Position numbers and translations under genes: made by a program. Of a stretch of DNA of 44,769 bases, positions 7,901 through 18,101 are shown one piece after another. Under the pieces are notes generated by a model. The model saw nothing but the letters and a program-made list of their open reading frames with translations, made no database searches and was not told the origin of the DNA. The DNA comes from Apostichopus californicus (Eukaryota > Echinodermata > Holothuroidea > Aspidochirotida > Stichopodidae), in the NCBI GenBank assembly GCA_020650975.1, contig JAIPMN010005874.1, positions 1 to 44,769 on the forward strand, given 5' to 3'. Numbering within the stretch: position 1 is the stretch's first letter; every line of letters starts with the position of its first letter.

Positions 7901-10900
7901 TTGTTAGTTAGTGTTCTCAGTTATTGTCATTGCTGCTTGTATTAATGTTAAAAAAGTTAACTTTCTACGTTTTCATATATTTTTTACCATATCTATTTTT
8001 ACAATCCCACATTTCGATTTATTCACAACAGACTGGACTATTATTATCCATTTGCGTTCATATCAGGCTCGGAAAAGACAATTCTGTCCACTGGGATGCT
8101 TTATGTAACGACGTGGAGGTTTGTGCACTAGCTGGCCTAATAAGCAGACACATCCTTCAACTTAGGTGTAACGTACATGCTATTACAGCGGTGCGCCCAC
8201 AAGGAGACGCTGATAACCCAGGGAGGAAAGTAGATACCACTGAGCAAGTGAGGGTAGCATCAGCTGTCTACCCAACAGTGTCACTGATGAACCATGGGTG
8301 TGATCCTAATGTGATTGCTAGGTATGTGTCTAAACCAACATTTTAGTAAACCATTGTTCAAAATTTCATTCTTTTGACCTTGCCAGTGCTAAATAACTCT
8401 TCCGTGATTTGATCTATTTTTATTTATTTTTTGGGTAGAAAATCATGTAATGGATAACAGAATTTTAGTGAGATTGTACACATACTCTTCTTCTTACTTT
8501 GTTATCTGTACGCAAACCTAGTGAAACTGTACTAAAGGCATCTTGGTAATCTGTATCTATACTAGTGATACTGATTACTTGTAGTCTTCTACTCATACTC
8601 ATACCAATTGGAATTCTACTTATACTCACACTAATGGGAATTCTACTCATGCTCATACCAATGGAAATTATAGTAGGGGAATTATTCTCTACTCATACTT
8701 CCAGCAATAGGAATTATACTCATACCAATAGGAATTCTACTCATACCAATGGGGATTATACTCTGCTCATACTCATACCAATGGGAACTATACTCTACTC
8801 ATACTTCCAGCAATGGGAATTATACTCTGCTTATACTTCTAGCAATAGGAATCATATGCATACTGATACCAATGGGAATTCTACTCATACCAATGGGGAT
8901 TATACTCTGCTCATACTCATACCAATGGGAACTTTACGCTACTCATAATTATACCAATGGGAACTATACTCTACTCATACTTATACCAATGGGAATTCTA
9001 CTCATGCCCATGCTATTTTACTGGTACATCTAGTCTGATTCATAATACATCTTACTACATGATAACATGCACCCATGATCACCTCTGTATTATTAACAGT
9101 GTTACAGTTACACCCATAACCAGAAAGCCACTGGTATATGTCATCCTCTCTTCTCACACGGTGTATAAATAAACTTCTCTTCAGTATTCTCACCATTTCA
9201 AAGAAAAAGAGGACATGCCCAGTAGTCAAATAATTGTGGTTTAATGTAAATATCATTTCCAGGCATTTAAGAAGTAAGGATTACAGCAGGATAAAAATTG
9301 TGCCAGGAACAACAAACATCTTACAAAATACCTGCCAATACTGCTACTCTATGTTTTCATTCTGGAACAATTTCCAGATGTCTTCTCGATCAATCTTACC
9401 ATTTACTTTTATAAAACATTTATTGCTTCACATCTCATGTTTCCGTTTGTAGTTTCAATGGAAGTGATGTCACTATAAGAGCTACCAGAAATATCAAGAA
9501 TGGAGAAGAAATTTGTCATTGCTATGGTAAGTCTTTGACAGAAGGAGAGATTGTCCCCTCCCCCTTTGTCACCCTCCATCCCCCTCCCCCTTCCCCCTGC
9601 ACCAATGATTGAAGATGTGTGTTTATATCCAATGTGTTTGTGCAAAAGTTAGACCAAAGACTAAGAAACAAATGTATACTTTTCATTAAAATATCTTGAA
9701 GTTAAAGGTTTGCGATATCATGAGGAAAACAAGTTACTGGATGGAAGTCAGGGAGGTACTTCATTCATTTGGTGATAGAATTTGTTTTCTGATACACAAG
9801 CATCTTACTCCAGGAACTGTGGTTATTATAATGTTTGACAAATTATTGGAAGAGAAATATTGAATGACAAAATGAATCAATTATTTCTCCCGAAAAACAT
9901 TTTATGGACTGTCATGAGATAAAACACTCCACAACTGATTTATTAAGAACAAACTTTGGTCTTAGCTCAAAAGTGACACTTCTTAATATTCAATTATTTC
10001 TCCCCGAAAAACCATTTTATGGACTGTCATGAGATAAAACACTCCAAAACTGACTTATTAAGAACAAACGTTGGTCTTAGCTCAGAAGTGACATTCCTCA
10101 ACAATTAAAAAAGAGATAATATAAGTGTGCAGCACTCTGTTATGGCCTGGATAAAGTCCTTCAGGTGAGAGTTTAGCTTACTTCAATATTCAATGACTTC
10201 CCTTTCATTTTGCTGGCAATTTTTCCACCAAAATTGTTCACACTCTGTTAAGTTCTTGGCATGTACCCTCATCCAGCGAATTTGTGCAAGAGGCTTTTGT
10301 TAGTGGAGTACACTGTCACACTTACGAGGTAGATCAAATATATTCCTATCGCAAGTTTGTCCTCTGAAACCTTGGACTGCTCAATGAAAGTAACTTTAAG
10401 TCGGCTGTTATTATAGAAGCTTTGTTGTAAATGTTTGTGAATATTGCTTATATATATGTTTTTTTGCATTTGTTCTGAAATCCTATTACTTTTGAAATAT
10501 CAAAGATTTCTAACAAAATGGACTAAATGATGGCAGCAATGTTGGCAGCACTATCTGACAACTATTCAATTCTACTACTTGAAAATCCATTTGAGACACC
10601 TTTGAAATCTTTAAAATGCAAATTTGTTGGATAGGTTTTTCTTTGAATAAATTATTAACACCTTGCCTCTCACATCATGTATGCGTACAACAGGACTCTT
10701 GAATCTCAGTGATATTAATGCAGTGAATGTCGGAGAAATCTGAAGTAAGAGAAGTAATATGAATGTCATGGAAAAACAGACATTGCCAAATTCTGATATT
10801 GAAAATGTTGACATTACACTACAATAAGAGTGAGAAAGTTAATGAAATGATTTCAATGTCAATTATTCTGTAGAAGTATTTTCAAGTTTAGCTTTCATTA

Positions 10901-13900
10901 ACATTTGAAATTATATATTTAAAATTTGATAGTATCCAACATTTTGTAGTTCCAGTGATACTCATTTCAGTGGAGTATTAACGATAAATTTCTATGTTCA
11001 CAGCATTTTTTTTATGGTATTTTAACACTTTACTTTTAAGAATTTCTCTCCCATATCTTTGTGTTCTGTGTAGGATGTTTTAATAAGGTCTTCTCTTGTT
11101 AATCAAAAGTGAACTAATGGACTCGAAAAGGCTCCTACCAAATATTCTTGAATTGAAATCTTTTTATCCTCTCAAAGACAAATCCATAATTTTCCTTGAA
11201 ACACAAAAGGAGGGGGGAAAATGCTAGTGATAATGCTCTATTGCTAGTTAGTATATTATCCTATCTTTATCACTATATTTTCTCTTTTCTTCTCTAGGAC
11301 CCCACAAGAACCACATGCCAGTTGCGGAGAGACTGAGAAAGTTGAAAGAGCAGTACTTTTTTGACTGTACTTGCAGTGCCTGTCACATGGCTGAGAATGA
11401 GACATCTGATTGGTCAATGTTCAAATGCTCCGATTGTGATCAACCTGCAACGTTATTAGATTCAGATCTAGTATGTACAAACCAACAATGCTTGCATAAG
11501 GAAAGTGCAAAAGAGAAACTGAAGGTGAGGTTTGATGTTTTTTTTTCCTTTTTTCGTAGGTCGTCAGGATCTAGCCTGGTCGGTTGTCTAGCAATTTTGG
11601 TATGGTTCTGGTTTATGGTCACATGGATAGAAGTGGCTTTAAAGTAACTTCCTTCATCAATTTTTTGTTGGAAATTATTTTATAAAATCTCATAATAATG
11701 CACTACATTCTGATTGGCCATTCAAGTTTTATATCTGAAAAATATATAATCTTTTAAGAAAAATTGAATACAGCTTAATTAATGTCTGTGTTAATTAATT
11801 AAACAATTTGGAAAGAGTCAATTAATTTGAAGCTTTGTAGCTCAAACAGTCTCCCGCACAATTCTTGAGTCGAGGATAAACTTACTAAGGATCTCCTTGA
11901 AGTTCTTATTTGTGACGACTGAGATTGTAAAGTTTTCAGAGGAATTTTAAGGACCTCATTTGCAGTTGAGGAATTTTTGTTCAAGAAGCCAGCACATTCC
12001 TGTTTGTTTATTTTAATGAGCTTGAGTGAAGGTTGATGGGTTATCTGTAGTTCTGAATGGTACTAGAGACAACCCTTGAGAAGATCATCGTAAACTAAAG
12101 TGTAAATTTTCGACTTCTGGTTCGTATTTTTCATCGGGGTTTATTTGCAGAGTCGTGTCTGTGAGGTATTCGGTTTGTTATTAAACTCTTGGCATATGAT
12201 TGGATGCAGTGGTACAAGTTAATGATGTTATAGCGGAAGCTCTGTGTTTATTTAGTGTTCTACTGCTGAATTTATGGTTTTACACAACTCTGGTGTGAAA
12301 TGATAAAAATCAGTAAATAAATTATTATTTCAAGTAGGAAAAAAAAAGAGAAATGTTCCCTTTCTTTGAAATATAATAGACTGCTCATTCACTTTGCACA
12401 TTTGTTGTTACAGTGTTGGTTAGCTTCCATTCATGTTATGTATCACATTCATGTTCACTTTATTCATTAAATACTGTTTGTTAACATAATGCAGCTAGAT
12501 TCCATCCATTTGCTGGCATTTTCTTTGTTTTTTTCCGGTCCTCTTATACAGCTGAAAAAGAAAGCAGACAATCTATTCCAAGAGGGTGTTCGTTATTGTG
12601 ACAAGGGAGATGTAGAGAGTAAGTTGAAAGTAACAACATATAATTAAAAAAGATACTTCAGTTTTTTTGAAAAATGTGGAATGATGGTATTTTATTTATT
12701 TGTTTTTGAACAGTATTAGACAAAATAAGATTAACATAGGTGAAATGAAGACACGTTTCAAGATTTTTGGACCTAGTGAGCATACAGCAGTGAATAATTT
12801 AATATTACATACAAGTTTCATTAGTATTGTCACCCACATTTTAATTTCAATATAAATCATAAGTATAAAAAATGTTAAAGCATTTATGACCTCGCCTTCA
12901 CTACTTGAACTGAACAGATAAGTAGTTAAGCTAATGAGCTTTATAACTACTGCAATTTTTTAATTTTTGAATAGTATCGAAAAAATTGCCTTAAGCCAAT
13001 TCAAAGTTCTGCTTTAATATGTCACAAACTCTTTGTAAGTGCTGGCTGAGCAATTCTGAGCTAGAATAATTGCTTCATAGCATTGTGAAGAATAATGCAC
13101 CTATTACTTTTGGGGGATAAAAACACTAGAGTAAAGTGTTACTTCATTAATAGAATCTGCGAAAAACTTTGACAAAAATGACCATACTTGTTTTGCTCAG
13201 AGTTTCCTCCATATGATTCCATGAGGTAGTGTGGAAACAACTTGATATATCAGTAATGCTTTCCAGGTGCCTCAACGCCTTAGACAAGTTACAATGTTAA
13301 AGTTAATGCTGTACTTACTGATGTATTAAAATATTTTATGAAGGTTCTCTTCTGTACAAGAATCTCTAAACTTCCCATTTCAAGCAGTTAAATGCTCTTA
13401 GATTTTCAAACGCATTTTAGAGTCAAATGCGGAATTGGTAAAAAAGAAAAGGAACAATGCCCAAACTTGTCCGACCTTTGACCTCGGTCCCATCTGCAGC
13501 TAACCCTCTTGGTTTATCCATCCCATGGAGATTTCATCATATAGATGTGTAGCATACTGTATGTGTACCTAATTTAAGAAATTTGCATATAATAAACAAA
13601 GTCTTTGATGATGTTTCACTTCTGACACCGTTGAACAGGTGGTGTCTTCTTTACACTAGTATATCACTCAGTTTCACAAATGTTGTAATAAATTAAGGGA
13701 ATATGTTTTTCATTTCTTATGATATCGTGCAAAAGTTGCAAGAAGATCGTTAAGGGCCAAAGTTATTTCTGGTGCACTTTTAGAGATGGTGGTTACCTTG
13801 ACCTGATTTTTAGAGTCCTTTTGAAATGATTCAAATCTCATTTTTAGGTGATAAACCCCATGTGATCTTGCACCCCCCCTCCCCCCTACTTCCTTTGATT

Positions 13901-15791
13901 TAGAGCCGGGCCTCATTAGGTATCTCATTTGTCAGATCAGTCCTGTGGTAGATTTCAATAGATCCCACAAAAAAATATATTGGCCCACAGTGTTACACTA
14001 ATCATGCATGTGGGTTGTAAATAAAAAAATCTTTCTATTACCTGTCATAAGTGGTGATTGTGGGGCAATACTTCCAACCAGCTAAACTTCAACTTGAGTT
14101 TAGGGATTTTTCTGTAGTAACTTGGTATCATGGTGTGCTTTCAGTAAATTGTCAAGACCTCAGTGTTGTATGATCTTCACATGCAATTTCAGTCATTTGA
14201 CTTCAGACAGATGGAAATGGTTTATTTTTGTTTCATCTTTGATAGAATCTTTGCAGCTGCTCCAGCAGTCATTACATATTCATGAGATGGTTTTATTCAA
14301 ACACCACAGAACCATCGCAGAAGTGAGAGACAGCATAGCTCGATGTTATGCTCTTCAAGGTATAAATTTAATTAATAATGCATTATTTAAATAATAATTT
14401 TAGAGTAAAGCTGAATAAGGAAACAATCACACAATTTGTATTGTCCTGTTCTGTGCTTCAGGAGTACAAAAAAAGGTTATAGAAGAAGAAAAGTGTTGTC
14501 GTTGATATTTGAAAGTAAATTTTTGGTTAGGACAAACCACATCAGTTCTCTTGAGCAAAATCTGGATTACAGTAACATATTTTTTACTTTCTGCCAGATT
14601 ACAGTCATTGCTTGGACTGCAAAAACTTGACAAATTTCATCATGATGATTTAATTAAGCTCTAGACAATTGTAGCCTACCTCTGCGAGGTAGAGTTTTGT
14701 ATTATATCAGTGAACATTTTTATTAAAATAAAGTAACCCATTTTCCCCAATAAATTATAAGCCTAGCATAGGGAATAATTTTATCGTCCAAATCTTGAGT
14801 AGCAGTTTTGAAGTGTCTGAACTTTGTCTCTTATAAACTACCATGGTTTCTGTGTCAAAAACAACTGCTATACACCTTTGCACTTGTCCAGCAACTTGAC
14901 CATTGTGTGTAGAATATTGCAGTGTGATACTGGATACTGGATAAATTATTCCCTGTATGCTATGTGTAGCAGTAGGACCTAAGCTACACGATAACTTTCG
15001 TTGCTAGGCTAGGCTAAGCTAACTGAGCTACACAATAACGTATGTTGCTAGGCTAGGCTAAGCTACCTAAGCTACACAATAACTTACCTAGCCTAGCAAT
15101 GTAAGTTATTGTAGTAGCTTAGGTCCTGCTGTTACATATGTACCTCCAACATTATACACACTAGGTCATGTCAGTATGCATGTATGTAAATATGTAATTT
15201 CCGTATCAGTATATATAGTACTCTATCGTTTAAAATAATATTTTTGTATTTTCTCTGAACATCTAAGGTGATTTTATCCAGTCAGCTGAGCACCTGGAAG
15301 TAAGCATAAAGATTATAACAGAATTGTATGGAAGAGAAAGCATTGAATACGCTCATGAACTTCAGAAACTGACTCAGATTCTGTTTAATGGGTAAGTGAA
15401 CTAAAGTAGAACCCCCACTCCCCTGACACCCACATCAAGCAAGAAAGCAACATGCTGATGACATCTTTAAGGAATTCTGATTCATCCTGACAGAAATTTA
15501 AAGTTCGCTGAGTCTCCAGAGAGATACATTTAAGGAAAGGATAATTGTATCAAACATTTTCGTTGTAATCTCACTGACATCCATCTCTTGTTACACTAGT
15601 GGATTATTCTCAACTTTTTTAAATTTAATCATGATTTTTATCTCTTGTTTTCCTAATTATACAGAAAACAGATCAAGAAAGCTAAGAGGGCTATCACCCA
15701 AGCACTTCCTCTTCTTTCCCGTTACTACGGCAACCAACATGAATCAGTTCAGGAGTTGTTGGAGATGCAAGCCTGTCTGTTGTCGTTGTGA
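4810..15791 (+). CDS. SMYD4: SMYD4-like SET/MYND protein, 11 C-terminal exons (5' end outside window)
   Basis: Exons 4810-4976, 5653-5777, 6795-6900, 7601-7819, 8032-8321, 9453-9526, 11298-11524, 12552-12618, 14246-14359, 15268-15391 and 15665-15791 join without a phase error into 545 residues and a TGA. All introns are GT-AG. Numbering the visible part from 1, the order is: start of the split SET domain (GRYLV, about 51-55); MYND zinc finger C85/C88, C98/C101, C107/C111, H120/C124; SET core with NHGCDPN at 292-298 and the CYG at 325-327; post-SET C350/C352/C355; an extra C4 cluster C370/C373, C386/C391; then a TPR-like helical tail to the end. This order and the tail match SMYD4, a putative lysine methyltransferase linked to muscle and heart development. 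Full-length SMYD4 is about 800 residues, so roughly 200-250 N-terminal residues (TPR part) must lie upstream, beyond the copia insertion. The protein is recognised from memory of the family, not from a search. Confidence 0.92.
4977..5652 (+). other. SMYD4 intron, no further feature
   Basis: 676-bp intron with a short C-rich tract at 5391-5410 and a purine-rich patch near 5500-5545. No gene or repeat family was recognised. Confidence 0.7.
5653..5777 (+). CDS. SMYD4: SMYD4-like exon: SET segment and first half of MYND finger
   Basis: The acceptor is TTTTCCTCTAG; phase is 0 in and 2 out. It encodes the SET strand VIQAGDVIISEKSFAVVL and the first MYND cysteine pair, CHYC. The donor GTGATT is weak and runs straight into an ATT microsatellite. 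It is supported by the phase and by the join APV-M-CSHC, which matches the family's LAPVPC stretch. Confidence 0.88.
5779..5928. repeat. (ATT)n microsatellite in SMYD4 intron
   Basis: About 150 bp of imperfect ATT repeats broken by T runs, starting at the donor of the preceding exon. The rest of the intron up to 6794 shows nothing recognisable. Confidence 0.95.
6795..6900 (+). CDS. SMYD4: SMYD4-like exon: rest of MYND zinc finger
   Basis: The acceptor is TTTCCTTAAAG; phase is 2 in and 0 out; the donor is GTAACC. It encodes CSHC, QYCSEVC and the H-x3-C end (HEVEC), completing the eight-ligand MYND finger, a protein-interaction zinc module. Confidence 0.9.
7094..7370. repeat. 130-bp tandem duplication in SMYD4 intron
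   Basis: Two adjacent units share the same order of parts: CCAACT-TTAACAAA, TTTGTCATAGGTA, CACCTTGTCGAATACCACA and a C-rich tail. The anchor GACTCAACATCCCC is at 7182 and 7312, giving a period of 130 bp. Each unit holds a CATAG-GTA string resembling a splice acceptor. The C-rich tail extends to about 7380. Confidence 0.9.
7601..7819 (+). CDS. SMYD4: SMYD4-like exon: helical insert after MYND
   Basis: 73 codons, phase 0 to 0. The acceptor is TTTCAAATAG and the donor GTAAGA. It encodes LGVRIILNAGI and then DYGAVYSLQTHIDNQ, the helical SMYD linker between MYND and the SET core. The linker is short compared with vertebrate SMYD4. Confidence 0.88.
8032..8321 (+). CDS. SMYD4: SMYD4-like exon: SET core with NHGCDPN
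   Basis: The acceptor is ATTCACAACAG, chosen because it keeps phase 0. A nearby AG at about 8068 would break the frame. The donor is the strong AG-GTATGT, leaving phase 2. It encodes LQLRCNVHAIT and SLMNHGCDPNV. NH-x-C-x-PN is the SET motif that binds the methyl donor and forms the pseudoknot. The usual Ser (NHSC) is Gly here. Confidence 0.88.
8589..9013. repeat. 18-bp minisatellite with 144-bp higher-order unit
   Basis: Degenerate units of the type ACTCATACCAATGGGAAT fill about 425 bp of the intron. A longer block beginning ATGGGGATTATACTCTGC recurs at 8749 and 8893, so a 144-bp unit of eight monomers has itself been duplicated. Because 18 is a multiple of three, long open frames run through it, and they are not taken as coding. 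Confidence 0.92.
9453..9526 (+). CDS. SMYD4: SMYD4-like exon: end of SET (GEEI...CYG)
   Basis: The acceptor is TTTCCGTTTGTAG; phase is 2 in and 1 out; the donor is GTAAGT. It encodes TIRATRNIKNGEEICHCYG. The Tyr before Gly is the expected catalytic/substrate-channel tyrosine of SMYD SET domains. Confidence 0.9.
9878..10104. repeat. 113-bp tandem duplication in SMYD4 intron
   Basis: CAATTATTTCTCCC begins units at 9878 and 9991. Both contain TTTTATGGACTGTCATGAGA and TTGGTCTTAGCTCA, with only a few differences over 113 bp. The rest of the 9527-11297 intron is AT-rich with no recognised feature. Confidence 0.92.
11298..11524 (+). CDS. SMYD4: SMYD4-like exon: post-SET and C4 cluster
   Basis: The acceptor is TTTCTTCTCTAG; phase is 1 in and 0 out; the donor is GTGAGG. 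It encodes GPHKNHMPVAERLRKLKEQY, then FFDCTCSACH (the post-SET zinc cysteines), then the two pairs CSDC and CTNQQC. The last two pairs likely form another small zinc site seen in SMYD4 relatives. Confidence 0.92.
11525..12551 (+). other. SMYD4 intron, no further feature
   Basis: 1,027-bp AT-rich intron. No gene, RNA or repeat family recognised. Confidence 0.7.
12552..12618 (+). CDS. SMYD4: SMYD4-like exon: start of C-terminal helical domain
   Basis: The acceptor is CTCTTATACAG; phase is 0 in and 1 out; the donor is GTAAGT. It encodes LKKKADNLFQEGVRYCDKGD, a first TPR-like helix pair. Confidence 0.82.
12619..14245 (+). other. SMYD4 intron, no further feature
   Basis: 1,627-bp AT-rich intron with a short C-rich stretch at 13871-13888. 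No gene or repeat family recognised. Confidence 0.7.
14246..14359 (+). CDS. SMYD4: SMYD4-like exon: TPR-like helices
   Basis: The acceptor is TTTGATAG; phase is 1 in and 1 out; the donor is GTATAA. It encodes SLQLLQQSLHIHEMVLFKHH, then TIAEVRDSIARCYALQG, with typical TPR spacing of small and aromatic residues. Confidence 0.85.
14966..15135. repeat. Foldback (inverted-repeat) element with internal 44-bp direct repeat
   Basis: The left arm (14966-about 15021) contains GTAGCAGTAGGACCTAAGCT and GTTGCTAGGCTAGG. The right arm (15084-15135) is its inverse with a few mismatches (CCTAGCCTAGCAA ... AGCTTAGGTCCTGCTGTTAC). In the middle, GTTGCTAGGCTAGGCTAAGC repeats at 15000 and 15044. It would form a long hairpin in the intron RNA, and it may be a MITE. 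Confidence 0.85.
15268..15391 (+). CDS. SMYD4: SMYD4-like exon: TPR-like helices
   Basis: The acceptor is CATCTAAG; phase is 1 in and 2 out; the donor is GTAAGT. It encodes DFIQSAEHLEVSIKIITELY and then ESIEYAHELQKLTQILFNG. The H-E-L-x-K-L-x-Q-x-L-F-N-G string is a strong SMYD4 C-terminal signature. Confidence 0.9.
15665..15791 (+). CDS. SMYD4: SMYD4-like terminal exon and stop
   Basis: The acceptor is CCTAATTATACAG; phase is 2 in. It encodes KAKRAITQALPLLSRYYG, then ESVQELLEMQACLLSL, and stops at TGA 15789-15791. The ending is a few residues shorter than the vertebrate protein. Confidence 0.9.
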
Positions 15792-16195
15792 TTTTGTTAG
15801 TCTTCATCAGTTCAAGTCTAGCAGATGTTCAGTATTGAACACAGTACTAAAATACTGAATATTATCATCTTCGGTGACAAGACAATTCAGGGATGAATTC
15901 GGATGATATGCCCGGCCGGAAACTTTAAACAATGTTCAAAACATGCCTTCGAGGGATTTCAATTACACCAATACTGATCTATTTTTTGTGTCTGTACCTA
16001 AAGCTAAAAAATGAAAAAGAAAATTATGTGACAGAAATTGTCCTTGCAGTGACAAGATATGGAACTGCTGGTGGAGAAGACCAAGTCATGTTCTGCAGAT
16101 TGTAATTTCATTACCTCTGACAATATGTTGTATATTTCTTCAACAATGAGAAATACCATCTTTAAACTGAATGCCATCATGGTTGAGTAGCAAAA
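15792..16195 (+). other. Presumed SMYD4 3' untranslated region
   Basis: AT-rich sequence following the stop codon. No AATAAA occurs before the SINE, so the 3' UTR either runs through the SINE or uses a variant signal. Confidence 0.45.
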
Positions 16196-16448
16196 AGCCA
16201 AATGTATGTATGTATGTATATGTGATCTTCCCGCAAGCAGGAACTCGCGAAAGAAGCCATGGAGGCTTATAGACTCGCAAGCTGACCGAAGTCAATCTCT
16301 CGGCACACATCCATTTAACGTCCATGTCGGGAAGTTGTTATTGAACAACACCCTTGCCAGACGACAAACATTGCTGTCGGCGGGAATCGAACCGGGGATC
16401 TCATGACTGGGAGACGCCGGCGCTAACCACTAGGCTATACACTCCGCC
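16196..16448 (-). mobile_element. tRNA-derived SINE
   Basis: On the minus strand it starts GGCGGAGTG at 16448. An A box TAGCCTAGTGG follows at 16437-16427 and a B box GGTTCGATTCC at 16393-16383, with tRNA-like spacing (33 bp). A tRNA-unrelated body of about 170 bp and a tail of ACAT repeats at about 16196-16220 complete it. The RNA polymerase III boxes are both intact. The intact boxes and long body make a true tRNA gene unlikely. Target duplications are not clear. Confidence 0.9.
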
Positions 16449-17743
16449 TATGATTATGTATCTGCCAAATGATTATGTATAAATAAGAGCAAAAAATATA
16501 AACCAGAAGAGAAACAGGCATAAGAGAGTTGGCTTCTAAAGTAACACTGCAGAGGAAGGAATGAAGATAGAAGCAGAAGGGAACCTACATGTTGCTCCAC
16601 ACACCTCACCCCCCACCCCCATCCTGTATGAGGATGAGTTTAATGCCTAATAGTAATAATTCACTGAACAAGTGCAAATATTTGCCCTGATAGAATGGAC
16701 AACATATTCTTTAACATTGCAATGTGTTTATAAAAGGTGTTAAGCACACATTTATTAAATACAGTACTGGCAAATTATGGTTTGCAGGTGATAGTCATAT
16801 CAGTTTAAATCCATTGCAATTAAAATCGATCCAAATGCAGAAGAAAAAAAAAACTAGAAAAAAAAGACAGTAGTAGTAAAACTCTGTATGGCTCTTGTTT
16901 GGTGAAGTCTCTGCAACAGAATAAATCTACTTGTTGTTTAAAACTTTAAAATCTTGCTTTCTATTTATTGTAATCCTTGTTAATTCCACCATTTTGCACA
17001 TGACACCCTGAAACAGGATTGAGATTGCAGGTCCACCCCCCTCCACTCCTCCCCTCTTCTGAATTTGTGTATATAATGTTACCCAAAATGAGCACATTGG
17101 ACACGAGGGCATTCCTTATTTCTTAGACATTTGCTCATACACCTCCATATTTCGGTAGTAGTTTTGGTATCTACTGTTAGTCGTGTATTAGAACCTCTCA
17201 GCGAACACATCCTGGATCTGCCTCCCCCCCCCCCCCCCACATTGTACCCATCTTTGACATAGAGAACTGTTTGAGTCTACTCGGCCTACTGTCATGGAAT
17301 GTCTGGGTCTGGGAGAACAATCTTTTATGATAGTTTCATTCTGTATCAATCTTACTTTAAAGTAGTGTTGTTGAACAGCAGTTTTGTCCAATCCTACTGA
17401 TTGTTGTTGAAAATAAGACTGCCATGGATCAAACTAAGACATTTCTTTTTAAAAGAATGTTGTAATGAACAAAAAGTAATCAATGATTTCATTCAGTTCT
17501 CGACATGTTGCCAGGACACTTTTCATAATAGTATTAATCCTATTAAAAAAAATTATTAAAAATAGGAGCACATTGGAAAATTTTTCAAAATGATAAGAAA
17601 GCTTTCCACCTCTACTATTATATGAAAAGAAAGTTTAGTAGGTGAAACGAATGACCAAAATTTTTCTTATGGGATATTAGTATGAAATAGCATCTTGAGA
17701 AAGTATCGAAACTATAACCCAAAATGTTCCCTTTAAGTTCCAT
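16449..17743. other. Intergenic, AT-rich with C runs
   Basis: Contains a C-run at about 17221-17238 and a C-rich patch at 17034-17058. No gene recognised. Confidence 0.6.
16920..16925 (+). terminator. Candidate poly(A) signal for the SMYD4-like gene
   Basis: First canonical AATAAA downstream of the SMYD4-like stop on the plus strand, about 1.1 kb away. An ATTAAA lies earlier at about 16755. No transcript evidence is available. Confidence 0.25.
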
Positions 17744-17770
17744 ATTTTATTTTATTTTATTTTATTTTAT
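17744..17770. repeat. (TTTTA)n microsatellite
   Basis: Five consecutive copies of ATTTT. Confidence 0.95.
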
Positions 17771-17880
17771 AGTAAGCTGAATAATGTTTCTTCAGCTTAT
17801 TTGGAATTTAGTCACACATGTTGATTCTATCTCCCTGGCCAATGGGTGCTTCACCTCTTCGTGTTTGTAATAAATTTCAG

Positions 17881-18101
17881 GAGCAGAGCATGACATGTTT
17901 TACAGTGGTGGTTGTATCCCCCTTGTGGGTCCTTTCCCAGCAGATAACCTCCCCAAATGTTACCATCTGTGGAGATTTTGTATCCAGTTCATGTTTAACT
18001 TGATACATACACCAGGGGGCAGTTACTTATCCTGTGTAGAGGAAATACCCACCATCTTTTCTTTTATTTTCTTTTTTTTATTAGTTTTTCTCCAAAAGTG
18101 A
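17881..18101 (+). other. Exon-like open frame, unrecognised
   Basis: It follows an acceptor-like TAATAAATTTCAG. The frame runs from 17883 to a TGA near 18099, with a mixed composition (FYSGGCIPLVGPFPADNLPK, then FNLIHTPGGSYLSCVEEI) unlike the low-complexity frames nearby. No good donor follows. It could be a terminal exon, a decayed transposon fragment or chance. No family was recognised. Confidence 0.15.

Noticed and set aside
8064..8070. AG at about 8068 as acceptor of the NHGC exon
   Set aside because: It would break the phase with the preceding exon. The AG at 8030-8031 keeps it.
8565..9033. Open frames of 94 and 127 codons
   Set aside because: They run through the 18-bp minisatellite inside an intron. 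The monomer length is a multiple of three, so stops are avoided by periodicity.
16383..16448. tRNA gene
   Set aside because: The A and B boxes are present, but the sequence continues into a non-tRNA body and an ACAT tail, which makes it a SINE.
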